Part shown: in pieces, positions 47,265-57,319 of the stretch
Layout: every line of letters begins with the position of its first letter
Position numbering within the stretch: the stretch's first letter is position 1
Assembly (NCBI RefSeq): GCF_024362695.1
Contig: NC_065406.1
Location: 8,556,001 to 8,620,000, forward strand
Source of the DNA: Pectinophora gossypiella
Lineage: Eukaryota; Arthropoda; Insecta; Lepidoptera; Gelechiidae
Length of the DNA: 64,000 nucleotides
Direction of reading: 5' to 3'
Program-made: the position numbers and the translations under genes
Notes under the pieces: generated by a model
The model's input: only the letters and a program-made list of their open reading frames with translations
What the model was told of the DNA's origin: nothing
Database searches by the model: none

Positions 47265-50200
47265 CTAGTATCGTTGTGATTGCTTTTCAAAAGGTTCCTT
47301 AGTTACAGGATTCTGAAAATTTAAATACTTTATCAACATAAATTAAAATAGGTTAAGTACTAGTTAATCCCTACTAAAAAGAGGATACTGCAAAAAATTG
47401 CAGAATCATCCTGTCGCAAACTATTTGGTTAGGCAGCGACTGGCTGGTCTCCGGCCTGTCATTAAATGACATTTTTATTGATTTTATGTTTTTGATACGT
47501 TATTGTTTTTGCTGTCTTTCTGCGGTGCTCTTGTCGTCAACATTTTTGGTCCTTCGATTCCTTTGATTTTTTATCGGCGTAGTGATTATGGTCATAACTC
47601 GAAGTATGAAGGGTTCGGACACCGTCCGTCGGGGCCCGGCGGGTGCTTCGCAGCCTTCGGGCAGCGCACCCCCTGCATCCGCCACAGGTAACCCCGCCTC
47701 CGAACCCCTAGTTGAGCCTACTCAAGTTTCAGAAGGAGCACCGCGCTCGACCGCTTCACGCTGCTCTGCGGCTTCCATCGCCGCCCGTAAGCTCGCAGTT
47801 GAAGCGCAGTTCGAACGGCGCCAGCTCGAACGTTTAAAAGCGTTTCACGAGCAGGAGCAGAGGGCCGAGGAGAGTGAGCTGCGCGCGGAGCTCGCAGCTC
47901 TCGACGTCGCCGCCTCCGCCACGTCAGTTAAGTCTGAATCTATTTTATCGAGTATAAGGACAAGGCAGTCGGTGGACGCTAACGTCACTGAGGTGCTCGA
48001 ACGTGCCGAGCCACACAATTCAGTAACGCACATACCGCAGTGTGGTCCGACCACCTGCCCTGCGCCACCTGCAGCGCCGTCTTCATATCCTGTACCCCAA
48101 TCAGACATAGCTCATTTAGCTCACGTACTCTCTAATCTGATTCCGACACAAAAGCCTAGGAATGTGGAGCTTCTTACTTTTGATGGTTCCGCTCAGGAGT
48201 GGCTATTATTTAAACATACGTATGAGTGTTCTAAGCATGCATTCTCTGCAGTAGAAAACTTGGTTCGCTTGCGACATGCCGTGCGCGGCCCCGCGCGCAA
48301 CGCCGTGGCGCCGCTGTTATTCTCCGCCGCCGACCCAGCCGTAGTTTTGGACGCGCTAGAACTGCACTTCGGCCGGCCGGAACTCATCGTGCACCAGGAA
48401 GTCGCCAACATTCGCAGCCTGCCCAAGCTGAGTTCTGACTGTAGAGACATTAATGTTTTTGCGTGTAAGGTACGTAATTGCGTAGCGACTATAAAGACAC
48501 TCAATCAGGAGCAATACTTACACTCACCTGAATTATTTCAAAGCGTGATGAGTAAGCTTAGTCAGTGTACTAAGGTTAGGTGGCTAGACTATGCTAGCCA
48601 ACACTCTCAGGAAGGCTCATCTACCTCCAAGTTGCAGTTATTAAGTTCCTTTTTGTTAACAGAGGCTGACAAACAGTTGAAATTTGGCTCTCTTTTGGAC
48701 GTACATTCGCATAGTGAACATCTTGCGTCCGCTCCACGAGCCTCGCTCGGCTTGAAAGCCTCTACGGCCCAGCGTGACAGAGTGCACGTATCTAATGAAC
48801 ATCTTACTGCTTCGTGTTTATTCTGTAAGAAGGCTCATAGCATTAAAGAATGCTCAACTTTTAAAACGCTTTCTGTAGACGAAAAATGGAACTTCATACG
48901 TCAAAATAAAATTTGTTTCAGGTGTCTTAAGGGGAGCCCACATAAGTGGAACACGTGTAAAACTAAGCCTTGTGGTTTGGACGGATGTCCACGTCGCCAT
49001 CACAAGTTACTGCACGGCTCTGCGTCACTTCCCTCTGCGGCAGCGGTCTCGCCTCCAAATACGCGCGAGGGCGAGCCCTGCGCGAGCACGTCATTGCACG
49101 CGGTCTCGCCTCCGGTTGATCCAGACACTATAAAAGTGGCAACAGCTCATTCACCGCAACTCTCAGGCACCGTTCGTCCTCAAGTTCTTCTGAAAGTCAT
49201 CCCGGTGGTGGTGAGCGGTCCCGCTGGCGATTTTGACACATACGCGCTGCTTGACGACGGTAGCACTGCCACTCTCATAGACAGTGAGATCGCGTCGCGT
49301 ATCGGCGCCGCCGGCTCAATAGAGCGTATGCGAATCGATGGTGTTGGTGGTATGTCACGCCACACTGACGTAAGTTTTGTGAACTTTTATGTGCGGGGAC
49401 GTAACATGGATCATTCTTACTTAATTCGGAACGCGCGATCTATTTCGTATTTAGCGTTAAGCGCACAAACAATCGACGAAAACGATGTTCTACGTTTCAA
49501 GTATTTGGCTGGCGTAGCTGACGAGTTGTGCTACAAAGACGCTACACCTACTATTCTCATAGGGGCGGCGGATTGGTTCCTTACACTAGGTCGTGATATA
49601 AAGGAAGGCAAAGTCGACGAGCCCGTCGCTACTAAAACTTTACTAGGATGGGTGCTTTTTGGTCCTATTGCGAGTGGGTCATCATTATCAACGTCAAATA
49701 GTAATATTTCTGTTCATCGAGTCACCTGCTATGAACCTAACAACGACTTATCTCACGATTCTTTAGAAGCTCTCGTTAAAAACCAGTATCATTTAGATTC
49801 GCTTGGTGTTTCCGTGCTTCCTACTCGCCACAGCGTCGACGATCAACGTGCTCTAAATATTTTGGGGTCGACCGCGCGTAGAGTTGAAAATGGACGGTTT
49901 GAAGTAGGTCTGCCATGGCGTAGTGATTCTTGTACGACTCGTTTACCCGATAGCTATCCTCAAGCTCTCTCCCGTCTTCGATCTTTAGAAAGGCAAATGG
50001 CTAGAAATTCAGATTTTGCTTTGGCGTACAAGAACTTCATGTGTGGCATTATTCAAAAGGGCTACGCAGAGGAATGTCGTCCTGAAACGTATTACAATCA
50101 TTCCAAACAATCTAATTCGTCCGAAAGCGGCCCGAGGTGGTACTTACCGCATTTCGGTGTTTATCATCCGCAAAAGAAGAAGCTTAGAGTCGTTCACGAC

Positions 50201-53200
50201 GCTGCCGCGGTCACTAAAGGTCTTAGTTTAAATAGTTTGCTTCTTACTGGCCCAGATATGCTTCAGTCCCTATTAGGAATTTTATTTCGTTTTCGAGAAG
50301 GCGAGGTAGCTCTCACAGCTGACATTAGGGAGATGTTTCCTCAAATAAAAATTCGGGAAAGGGATAGAGATGCACAACGTTTTTTGTGGCGTGAAAATGG
50401 TGACTCGTCGGCGCCTGTGAAGGAATTTAGAATGAGTTCTATGATTTTTGGTGCAGTGTCCAGTCCTTGCACTGCAATCTACATTATGAACAAGAATGCT
50501 TCGGAGAACGAGTTAATTTACCCGCGTGCCGCTCAATCTGTTCTACAAGATCATTACATGGATGATTTTATAGGTAGCGACTCCGACGTGGATTCTGCTG
50601 CTCATTTGGCAGCCGAGCTGGTAGCACTGCATAAAAAGTGTTGTTTTGATATGAGGGCGTGGATCTCTAATAAACCCGAGGCTCTATCTTTGTTACCCAA
50701 GGAATTGTGGGCAAACTCTAGTTTTGATGTAAGCTTACCTTCCAATAATGATGTTAGCGCTCTTGGTGTCAAATGGAATCCCTATGAAGACTCTTTAGGT
50801 TTTCGCATTGGAGAGTTTAAAAATAACAAGCTCACAAAGCGTTCTATTTTATCAAGTGTTATGCAGGTGTACGACCCGTTAGGTTTGCTGACGTTAGTCA
50901 CTGTCAAAGGACGAATTCACGTCCAGTCTCTGTGGAGGGAACGTTTAGGTTGGGATGATGAGCTTCCTTCTAATTACACTATTATTTTTAACGACTGGCT
51001 TGCGGAGCTTGCATCCGTTAGCACAATACGAATACCTCGATGGTATGTGGGTATTAACTCATCCATTTTTGAGATTCACCTTCATATGTTTTCAGACGCT
51101 AGTGAACAAGCTTTTTCATGCGTCGCCTATTGGCGTTTTTTATTTACCGACGGTACAGTCAGGTTAGCTTTGATCGGCAGTAAAGCCTGAGTAGCACCTT
51201 TAAAGCCCGTTTCGATTCCGCGTCTGGAGCTTCAAGCAGCTCTTCTTTCAGCCCGTTTTGCTAACACGATTAAAGCTAGCCATCGACTGAAACCCACGCG
51301 TACTTATTTTTGGTCGGACTCCATGACTGTCCTAAAGTGGCTTCGTACTGATGCCCGAATTTTTAAGCCATATGTGGCTCATAGAGTTGGTGAAATTTCG
51401 GAGACTACGGACGTCACTCAATGGCGTTGGCTTCCAAGCAATCTTAATGTCGCTGATGATGCGACAAGAGCAAAGAGGACTTCCGTAGACTCCTCCCATA
51501 GGTGGTTCACCGGTCCACCCTTTCTTCTCTGTTCCCCAGAGGAGTGGCCTTTAGAGCCTTCTAACATTGAAAACCTATCAGACTCGTTCTTACAAGAGTT
51601 AAAATCGTCACCTCGTGAGATGATAGGTTTTCATCGTGATCGACTCCTTCTATCACCACCTGTGCCCGTCGTGTCGCGTTTTTCTAAATGGCTACGTCTT
51701 TTAAGAGCCACCGCGCGCGTGATTTTTGCCTGTCGAAAGTTTCGATCCTTTGTTCAACCTACCGATTCTCTAAATTCTAAATTATATTCTAATACTGACT
51801 CTCTTTCAGATGTAACGTCCTTTGATATATCTTTGGCAGAAAAGAGCTTGTTACTCGCTTCACAGCTCGATAGTTTTCCCGAAGAAATCGGGTGCCTAAA
51901 GACGTCCGCACCCTTTTCAAGAGATAGTCGTCTTCGGAAGATCGCTTTAAGTGTCAGCGATGATGGTCTGTTGCGCCTGAGTTCCCGCATTCTTCGTGCT
52001 CCAGGAATCAGCGCCGATTCCAGGTCGCCAATCGTTTTGGACGGACGCCATCCTGCCGTTCGCCTTATTCTCCGTCACTTTCATGAAAAAGCCGGTCATG
52101 CCAATCAAGAACTAATTTTAAACGAAATAAAGCAACGTTTCTATATTCTGAAGTGTAGATATGCTATAAAGGCCGTAGCTCGGGAATGTTTTTGGTGTAG
52201 AAAACGCAAGAATTTGCCTTACACCCCACCAATGGGTGATTTACCTAAGGAACGTCTAGAACACCACTGTCGCCCTTTCACTAATGTGGGCCTCGACTAT
52301 TTCGGACCGATCGATATATCGGTTGGACGAAGGCGTGAAAAACGTTATGTGGCTCTCTACACATGCTTAGTTGTCAGAGCAGTGCATTTGGAAGTCGTAG
52401 CAAGTCTCTCTGCAGATGCTGCAATTTTAAGTCTGCGACGTTTTATCGCTCGCCGTGGTTGCCCCAAGAAGATTTTCTCCGACAACGGCACAGCATTTGT
52501 CGGGGCTTCAAATCAGCTGCAGCAATTTGGAGCAGACCATCAAATTGAGTGGCGTTTCATCCCACCTTCGGCGCCATTCATGGGAGGCTGCTGGGAGCGG
52601 CTTGTGAAATCAGTCAAAGCTGCTCTATCTTCAACACTTCGAGAAGTAGCTCCGAGGGAAGAAATCCTCTTCACTTTGCTGTTGGAAGCGGAGGCGCTCA
52701 TTAATTCACGCCCGCTCACCTACGTGTCTTCTGACCCTGACACTATAGAATCGTTAACACCATTTCACTTCATCTTGGGCTCATCTTCGAATACCGCATG
52801 GTTGGGCTCTCGACTGGACGATTCCGATCTGATAAGAAGATGTGATTGGAGACGCACGCTGCGATTGGCGGACCATTTTTGGAGGCGGTGGATAACCGAG
52901 TATCTTCCTTGCTTGGCGCAACGACCAGCGGCGAAGCAAAGTATCAATTTCAAGGTGGGAGACGTCGTCTTGATTACAGACCCCAATTTACCTCGTGGCA
53001 GCTGGCCTTTAGGCAGAGTGGCAACTCTTCACCCGGGTGCGGACGGGACAGTGAGGGTTGTGGATGTTACGCTCCCAAGCGGGGCGTCAATGTATCGCCC
53101 GACGCGAAAGTTAATTCGTCTGCCGGTAGATCAGTCCGTTGCTGCAACTAGGACTTAGTGCTTCGCACTGAGGGCCCAGAATGTCGCAAACTATTTGGTT

Positions 53201-53880
53201 AGGCAGCGACTGGCTGGTCTCCGGCCTGTCATTAAATGACATTTTTATTGATTTTATGTTTTTGATACGTTATTGTTTTTGCTGTCTTTCTGCGGTGCTC
53301 TTGTCGTCAACACATCCCAAAGAATATGTAAAAATCAAGATTATTTTGAATGACCCCTCCTTCACAACAATAATATTTTGTAAAAATGTAACCTAATTAC
53401 CATTTCATCTGTCTGATCCTTAATGTTCAATGTAGGAATAGCATCGTCTCGAAGACGTCTCCACTTCGAATTAGGAACACACATAAATGAATCCGCAGTA
53501 AAATGTTTGGAGCAAATACGGCTGTACTTATTTGGAATCCAATTTCGTCTATTAATGCGAATTATCCATTCTTTCTTTTTGTTATCGTCTACAGGAAATC
53601 TAAAAATTAAAAGTATCGATAATTTTAGTACATCACTATGGACAATCAACATAACCTCAAATCAATTCCGTATTTATCGATAAAACGTATAATATAATGG
53701 ATATCTCAAATATTTTATGCTACAAATCTATTCAGCAAAACATATTACTTTCCTAAAATTGTTCAGCAGTTCACATTTCACTAGAAAATTACAAAAAACT
53801 TACCGATGAAACGACAGAAGTTGTTGGCTATTTTCTTTTCTTCCTGGATGTGAGCTGCAGCCCCATACCACACAAGACAT
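47265..53880 (-). CDS. THAP-domain protein (107 aa) interrupted by intronic LTR element
   Basis: Reverse-strand exons 53880-53804, 53599-53401 and 47312-47265 join in consistent phase. The THAP zinc finger fills most of the protein: an N-terminal cysteine pair in MSCVVWGCSS, then LLSFHRFPVDD spanning the first junction, the tryptophan in EWIIRI, the C-x2-H pair in RICSKHF, and the AIPTL form of the AVPTLF motif. The last exon adds 16 residues and a stop. THAP domains bind specific DNA in P-element transposases and many regulators. No transposase or dimerisation region follows, so the product would be a bare DNA-binding domain. Intron 2 is 6,088 bp because a BEL/Pao element sits in it; without it the intron would be 182 bp. 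The last exon is short and less certain. Confidence 0.75.
47412..47542 (+). repeat. 5' LTR of BEL/Pao element
   Basis: Starts TGTCGCAAACTATTTGG and ends CGTCAACA. Identical to the 3' LTR. Confidence 0.95.
47582..53158 (+). pseudogene. BEL/Pao gag-pol polyprotein with one in-frame stop
   Basis: A single frame of 1,859 codons broken only by TGA at 51,188-51,190. The parts in order are an N-terminal gag region, a zinc-knuckle-like Cys/His cluster near residues 415-480, an aspartic protease with ALLDDGSTA near 555, a reverse transcriptase with the YMDD box (DHYMDDFIG) near 995, the start of RNase H (MFSDAS) near 1,180, the stop at codon 1,203, then the rest of RNase H, an HHCC integrase zinc finger, the integrase DDE core (GLDYFG, FSDNGT, WERLV) and a short tail. 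The stop is at a position usually occupied by an arginine codon, so a single C-to-T change at a CGA codon is the simplest cause. All other motifs look intact. Confidence 0.93.
53182..53312 (+). repeat. 3' LTR of BEL/Pao element
   Basis: Exact copy of 47,412-47,542, followed by the CATCC target duplication. Confidence 0.95.
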
Positions 53881-54224
53881 AATGTCACTGAGTCAAGACA
53901 CTCAATTATTTGATATAAATAAAAGTTTCTTTCCATTTATTTGGAAAAATATTGTTAAATTACCACTTAAAACAATCTGAACACAAGACACTCGTAAACA
54001 AAGTTCACGCGACCGTACAAATAGTTCGGTAAATATAAGTAAAATCTTCTTATGTTATGTTATATTTATTTAGCCGAGTTAAAATGAGTCCAATAGGTCC
54101 AAATGACATTTCATGTTTGGACAACCTCGGAAAAAATGAAGCAAAGAGCGAATCATTTGTCCTTTTCTCACTCATAGTTTGTGTCGTAAGCTAGAAGAGA
54201 GCCGGTTTATAGTTTCTGAATTCT

Positions 54225-54264
54225 TATTTTAGCCTTCCTTCTATGCTTTAGTTATTGTTCTGAG
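54225..54264 (-). repeat. Right terminal inverted repeat of P-like element
   Basis: Reverse complement of the left repeat with no mismatch over 40 bases. Followed by target duplication TGACAGAC. Confidence 0.9.
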
Positions 54265-54272
54265 TGACAGAC

Positions 54273-54720
54273 ATCAGATTAGTTTTTATTGCGTCGCCCA
54301 AGCTCGCCGAGCACAGACTAAGTAGAGTAGACTGAGTAGAGATGCTTGATCATGCTTGCTACGTATCAGACGGAAATGTTCCATAGTAAAAAAATTGCTC
54401 TGTGGAAACTGCTCTTATAGAACATGACAGCTCTTGTTTTAAATGGAATTATTTGCCTTGGAAGTTAGTAGCTTCGGGTGGTAGCAATTTTAGCCTTTTT
54501 AAACCTAAATCGCCTCCCCTTTTTCACCCTCGTGATAAGATCTAATTATTTTCATTTGGAATGGGAATTTGAAATGAAATAGGTAGTGCTATTTATTAAT
54601 TATTTTATTTTTTAATGGATTCTTTTCTGGATCTCATGTACTCAGAGTAAATTCTTGCACAAATTGATGTCAGATTTTTTCGTGACAATCTTCTTCTTTG
54701 CGAGTCGATGGCGATCGAAG
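54273..54720. other. Spacer between P-like element and small basic protein gene
   Basis: Contains a short segment near 54,300-54,365 (AGACTAAGTAGAGTAGACTG and neighbours) that resembles, in reverse complement, the DNA bordering the TATCGATA element near 56,560-56,580. It may be a dispersed repeat. No gene seen. Confidence 0.35.
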
Positions 54721-55521
54721 CTAAATTTTTGCTGACCAATAATTGACAATAACACGCCTTCTTCGTCTAGGGCGTCGAGGGGTGGAGTAAATGAGTGCCT
54801 CTGAAATAAGAAACATAAAAAAAAAAATAATAACCTCACAACAGCTCTAAATCAACAGAAACAAATAAACATCCTAATACGCCACAACCATACCTAGTCC
54901 ATTCAGTCGAGGGCATTTTTTTTGTGTTCTATCTGTAGATAAAATATATGAAAAGTAAAACAATATCAAAATAATTGCCCGTAACTGGATATTTGTGTAT
55001 ATCACACATATTAATCATTGATTCAAAATGAGTTAAACTTATCACTTTCGGCTCTTGTACGTTTCTCTGGAACTTCACCTTTGCTGTAGGAATGGTTTTC
55101 ATGCAGTCTCCTCTTGGAAAAATTGTGCTCATGAGAGACATTTTCTGAAAAGTAATAAATGTTTCAGTGAGTTGCATTCTCAGACTTCTGCCAATGTTCT
55201 TTTTACTACTGACTGTCCCAAACAGACCAACTTATCTGAGCAGAACAACAAAGAAAATAACCACAATAAGAAGAATAGCCACTTAATAATAAAAAATGTG
55301 ATACATTATTTTAAATAACTCTGAAGATACTTACTAGTTCCATCGGCGTCATGGTGTAAGCCTTGGGCCATATCAGTAGTGATCTCATCAGCATTAAATA
55401 ATGTTGGATAGGCGTCGACGCGGAGGCAAGATCTCACGGGTGGCGATGAGAAAAACCTTTTCTGCTTTCGTAAGTTCAGGACGCTTCGCAATCTTTCAGA
55501 ACCAATGTGCACTCTACCCAT
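54721..55521 (-). CDS. Small basic protein, uncharacterised (121 aa)
   Basis: Reverse-strand exons 55521-55335, 55144-55046 and 54800-54721 join with matching phases (1, 1) through good acceptors (TTTTCAG, TATTTCAG) and donors GTAAGT and a weaker GTGATA. The product starts MGRVHIGSERLRSVLNLRK, has a hydrophilic middle (KNVSHEHNFSKRRLHENH) and ends with an arginine-rich run before a VIVNYW segment. Other frames of exons 2 and 3 are also open, but do not follow from exon 1. No family is recognised. The alternative is a longer C-terminus if the second donor differs. The gene is divergent from COA1, with the TATCGATA-rich element between them. Confidence 0.45.
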
Positions 55522-55882
55522 TTTTGGAGTTCTATCTCAGATTTTGGAAATCTATAAAAATTACGTCCTTTCGTCTATTATCACAACTCACAACACTACA
55601 TTTATGGTACATGGTGAAAGTTAGATAATACAGCTACAAAAATTGAGAGGATAAGTTACCGAATTAAACAAATTAAACGTTCTGGACGAACTTTGAAAAT
55701 GTCATGTCGAACAAGATGGCGACTGGTCTTTGCACTCTGGCATGGCAGGCGAAATAGGAAAGAAGTAAGAAGGAGGGGCGGGGTGGAACTGTCATCTTCA
55801 ATATGAGCGCCCATAGACATAATGCGAGAATGATATGTATGAAGATAGCCGCCCATGGTCTTCGCATGCGTAGCATCTCTAC
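55522..55882. other. Promoter-side spacer of the divergent gene pair
   Basis: Between the basic-protein ATG and the hAT-like element. Overlapping reverse-strand frames of 66-67 codons at 55,656-55,876 have no protein-like features and probably represent 5' UTR or promoter. Confidence 0.4.
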
Positions 55883-56557
55883 TAGTGTTGCCGAAAAATC
55901 GATAGTTTTACTATCGATAGTAAACAGCCAAAATCATCTACCCAATCGATAGGCCTATCGATAGTATCGATACTATACGCCAAAAAAGAGCTATCGATAC
56001 TATCGATAGTATCGATACTATCGATAGTATCGATAGCTCTTTTTTGGCGATACTATTGATAAGCAACGATAGTATCGATACTATCGATAGTATCGATAGT
56101 TGAAAAACAAAAAACTATCAATACTATCGATAGTATCGCTCTTCGATATTGCGCAAGCTATCGATACTATCGATAGTATCGATACTATCGATAGTTTTGT
56201 ACGATCGATAGTGACCTTAATTTCGATAGTATTGAATATAGCATTGTGTGGAACAATTCACACCATTTAAAGCTCGTATTTAATATATTTTATATTACGT
56301 GGGTGTTTTTGCAGTGGATATTTGGTTTTGAAGTAGGCAATTCTCTAAACTTAAAAAAACACTGTTAAGTGGAGTGGATAGGATTTTTTTTTACAATACT
56401 ATCGAAATTAAGGTCACTATCGATCATACAAAACTATCGATAGTATCGATACTATCGATAGTATCGATACTATCGATTAATTATCGATACTATCGTTTTT
56501 TGGTAAACTATCGATAGTTCGATCGAATCGATAGGGCACTATCGAGCGGCAACACTA
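55883..56557. mobile_element. hAT-like non-autonomous element packed with TATCGATA palindromes
   Basis: 675 bp. Terminal inverted repeats TAGTGTTGCCG / CGGCAACACTA and an exact 8-bp target duplication ATCTCTAC (55,875-55,882 and 56,558-56,565), the pattern of hAT transposons. Inside, about 20 copies of TATCGATA occur, many in runs such as CTATCGATAGTATCGATACT. A perfect palindrome of about 70 bp covers 55,980-56,049 (GCCAAAAAAGAGC arms), and CCTTAATTTCGATAGTATTG near 56,213 is repeated inverted near 56,395. No coding capacity. TATCGATA is the known insect DRE core bound by DREF and by the BEAF insulator proteins in Drosophila. Confidence 0.85.
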
Positions 56558-56807
56558 ATCTCTACTTGGTCTGTGGTCTTCGCCGAAGGCCTGAAGTAGG
56601 TCTTACGACACAATACACAAACACAATACAACTTTATATAATTTTATTTCTCGCAAGTGGATTCGTTAGTTAGTATTAATGTTTTTAGTTTCATGTACGA
56701 TTAGATCCGTGAACGTTTTTATTCTTACGCAGTTTTATAACATTGAAAATCAGGTTATCTTCTTCGTCCGGCAAGTTTGGTACAAAACACAATTTTTCAA
56801 AAGCAGA

Positions 56808-57197
56808 ATGACGATATCTAATCGTACTCTAGTGCAAATAGCTGCTTGGGGAGGCTTATTACTGAGTACCACAGGATTTTATTTGCAGTATCGTCTAATT
56901 GACAGAGTTAGAAGTTTCGAGTATTATAAAGATGCCTTAAAAATTTTGAGAACCCATTCTGGAGCAGTGTATTATCTTGGAGAACCCATTAAAGATAAAC
57001 GATTTAAAATGAGTGACACTGAAAAAAACTTTTCTGATGGAGAGACTGCTAGGTTTTGTGTGCCTGTTTCTGGCCCAAAAGATAAGGGCTCATACTACTT
57101 TTGGGCCGTAAACAATTCTGGAGAATGGAAACTAACTAGAGCAGAATTAGAACTGAAATCAAAGCCTGATGCAAGACTTGTTATAGTAAAAGAATAA
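56808..57197 (+). CDS. COA1: COA1-like cytochrome c oxidase assembly protein
   Basis: 129 residues, one exon. A hydrophobic segment at residues ~8-30 (VQIAAWGGLLLSTTGFYLQY) is the single inner-membrane anchor, followed by the COA1/Tim21-like domain in the intermembrane space (YYKDALKILRTHSGAVYYLG, then FCVPVSGPKDKGSYYFWAV and WKLTRAELELK). The family acts early in complex IV (and in human also complex I) assembly in mitochondria. The start at 56,808 is chosen because the anchor then sits at the N-terminus as in homologues; the frame stays open upstream to a methionine at 56,679. A poly(A) signal AATAAA lies at 57,252-57,257. LSM10 begins 122 bp downstream. Confidence 0.85.
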   Translation: MTISNRTLVQIAAWGGLLLSTTGFYLQYRLIDRVRSFEYYKDALKILRTHSGAVYYLGEPIKDKRFKMSDTEKNFSDGETARFCVPVSGPKDKGSYYFWAVNNSGEWKLTRAELELKSKPDARLVIVKE

Positions 57198-57251
57198 CCA
57201 TCCTCATAATCATATGTGTATAGGAATAATGCAATCATATTGTAGTAGGTA

Positions 57252-57257
57252 AATAAA
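57252..57257 (+). terminator. Poly(A) signal after COA1
   Basis: AATAAA 55 bp after the COA1 stop and 62 bp before the LSM10 start codon. Confidence 0.5.
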
Positions 57258-57319
57258 TTATTAGAAATATTAACTTGTATTATTATTTCCTTTAATTTCA
57301 GATTTATAAAAATCAAAAC

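Larger units (their letters stand above)
47412..53312 (+). mobile_element. BEL/Pao LTR retrotransposon (5.9 kb)
   Basis: 131-bp LTRs (47,412-47,542 and 53,182-53,312), TG...CA bounded and identical at every position. 5-bp target duplication CATCC (47,407-47,411 and 53,313-53,317). A likely primer-binding site starts TGGTCCTTCGATTCC at 47,547, and a purine-rich tract GAGGGCCCAGAA precedes the 3' LTR. One long gag-pol frame lies between. LTR identity means the insertion is very recent. The element lies antisense to the THAP gene, inside its second intron. Confidence 0.97.
46906..54264. mobile_element. P-superfamily-like element encoding a THAP protein, nested host
   Basis: 40-bp perfect terminal inverted repeats (46,906-46,945 and 54,225-54,264) start CTCAGAACAATAACTAAAGC, and weaker complementarity continues further inward. 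The flanking 8 bases TGACAGAC (46,898-46,905) recur directly after the right end (54,265-54,272). Without the nested LTR element the unit is ~1,453 bp. It contains a three-exon THAP-domain gene on the reverse strand. P elements make 8-bp duplications, have ~31-bp inverted repeats and use a THAP domain for DNA binding; their target preference (GGCCAGAC) agrees with TGACAGAC at 6 of 8 positions. No catalytic domain is visible, so this is a non-autonomous derivative. A hAT origin with a captured THAP exon is the main alternative. Confidence 0.8.

Noticed and set aside
47845..49365. Antisense frames opposite the BEL/Pao gag region
   Set aside because: They are shadow frames of the well-supported gag-pol reading.
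55883..56557. TATCGATA array considered as a simple satellite
   Set aside because: Defined inverted ends and an 8-bp target duplication show that it is a discrete inserted element.
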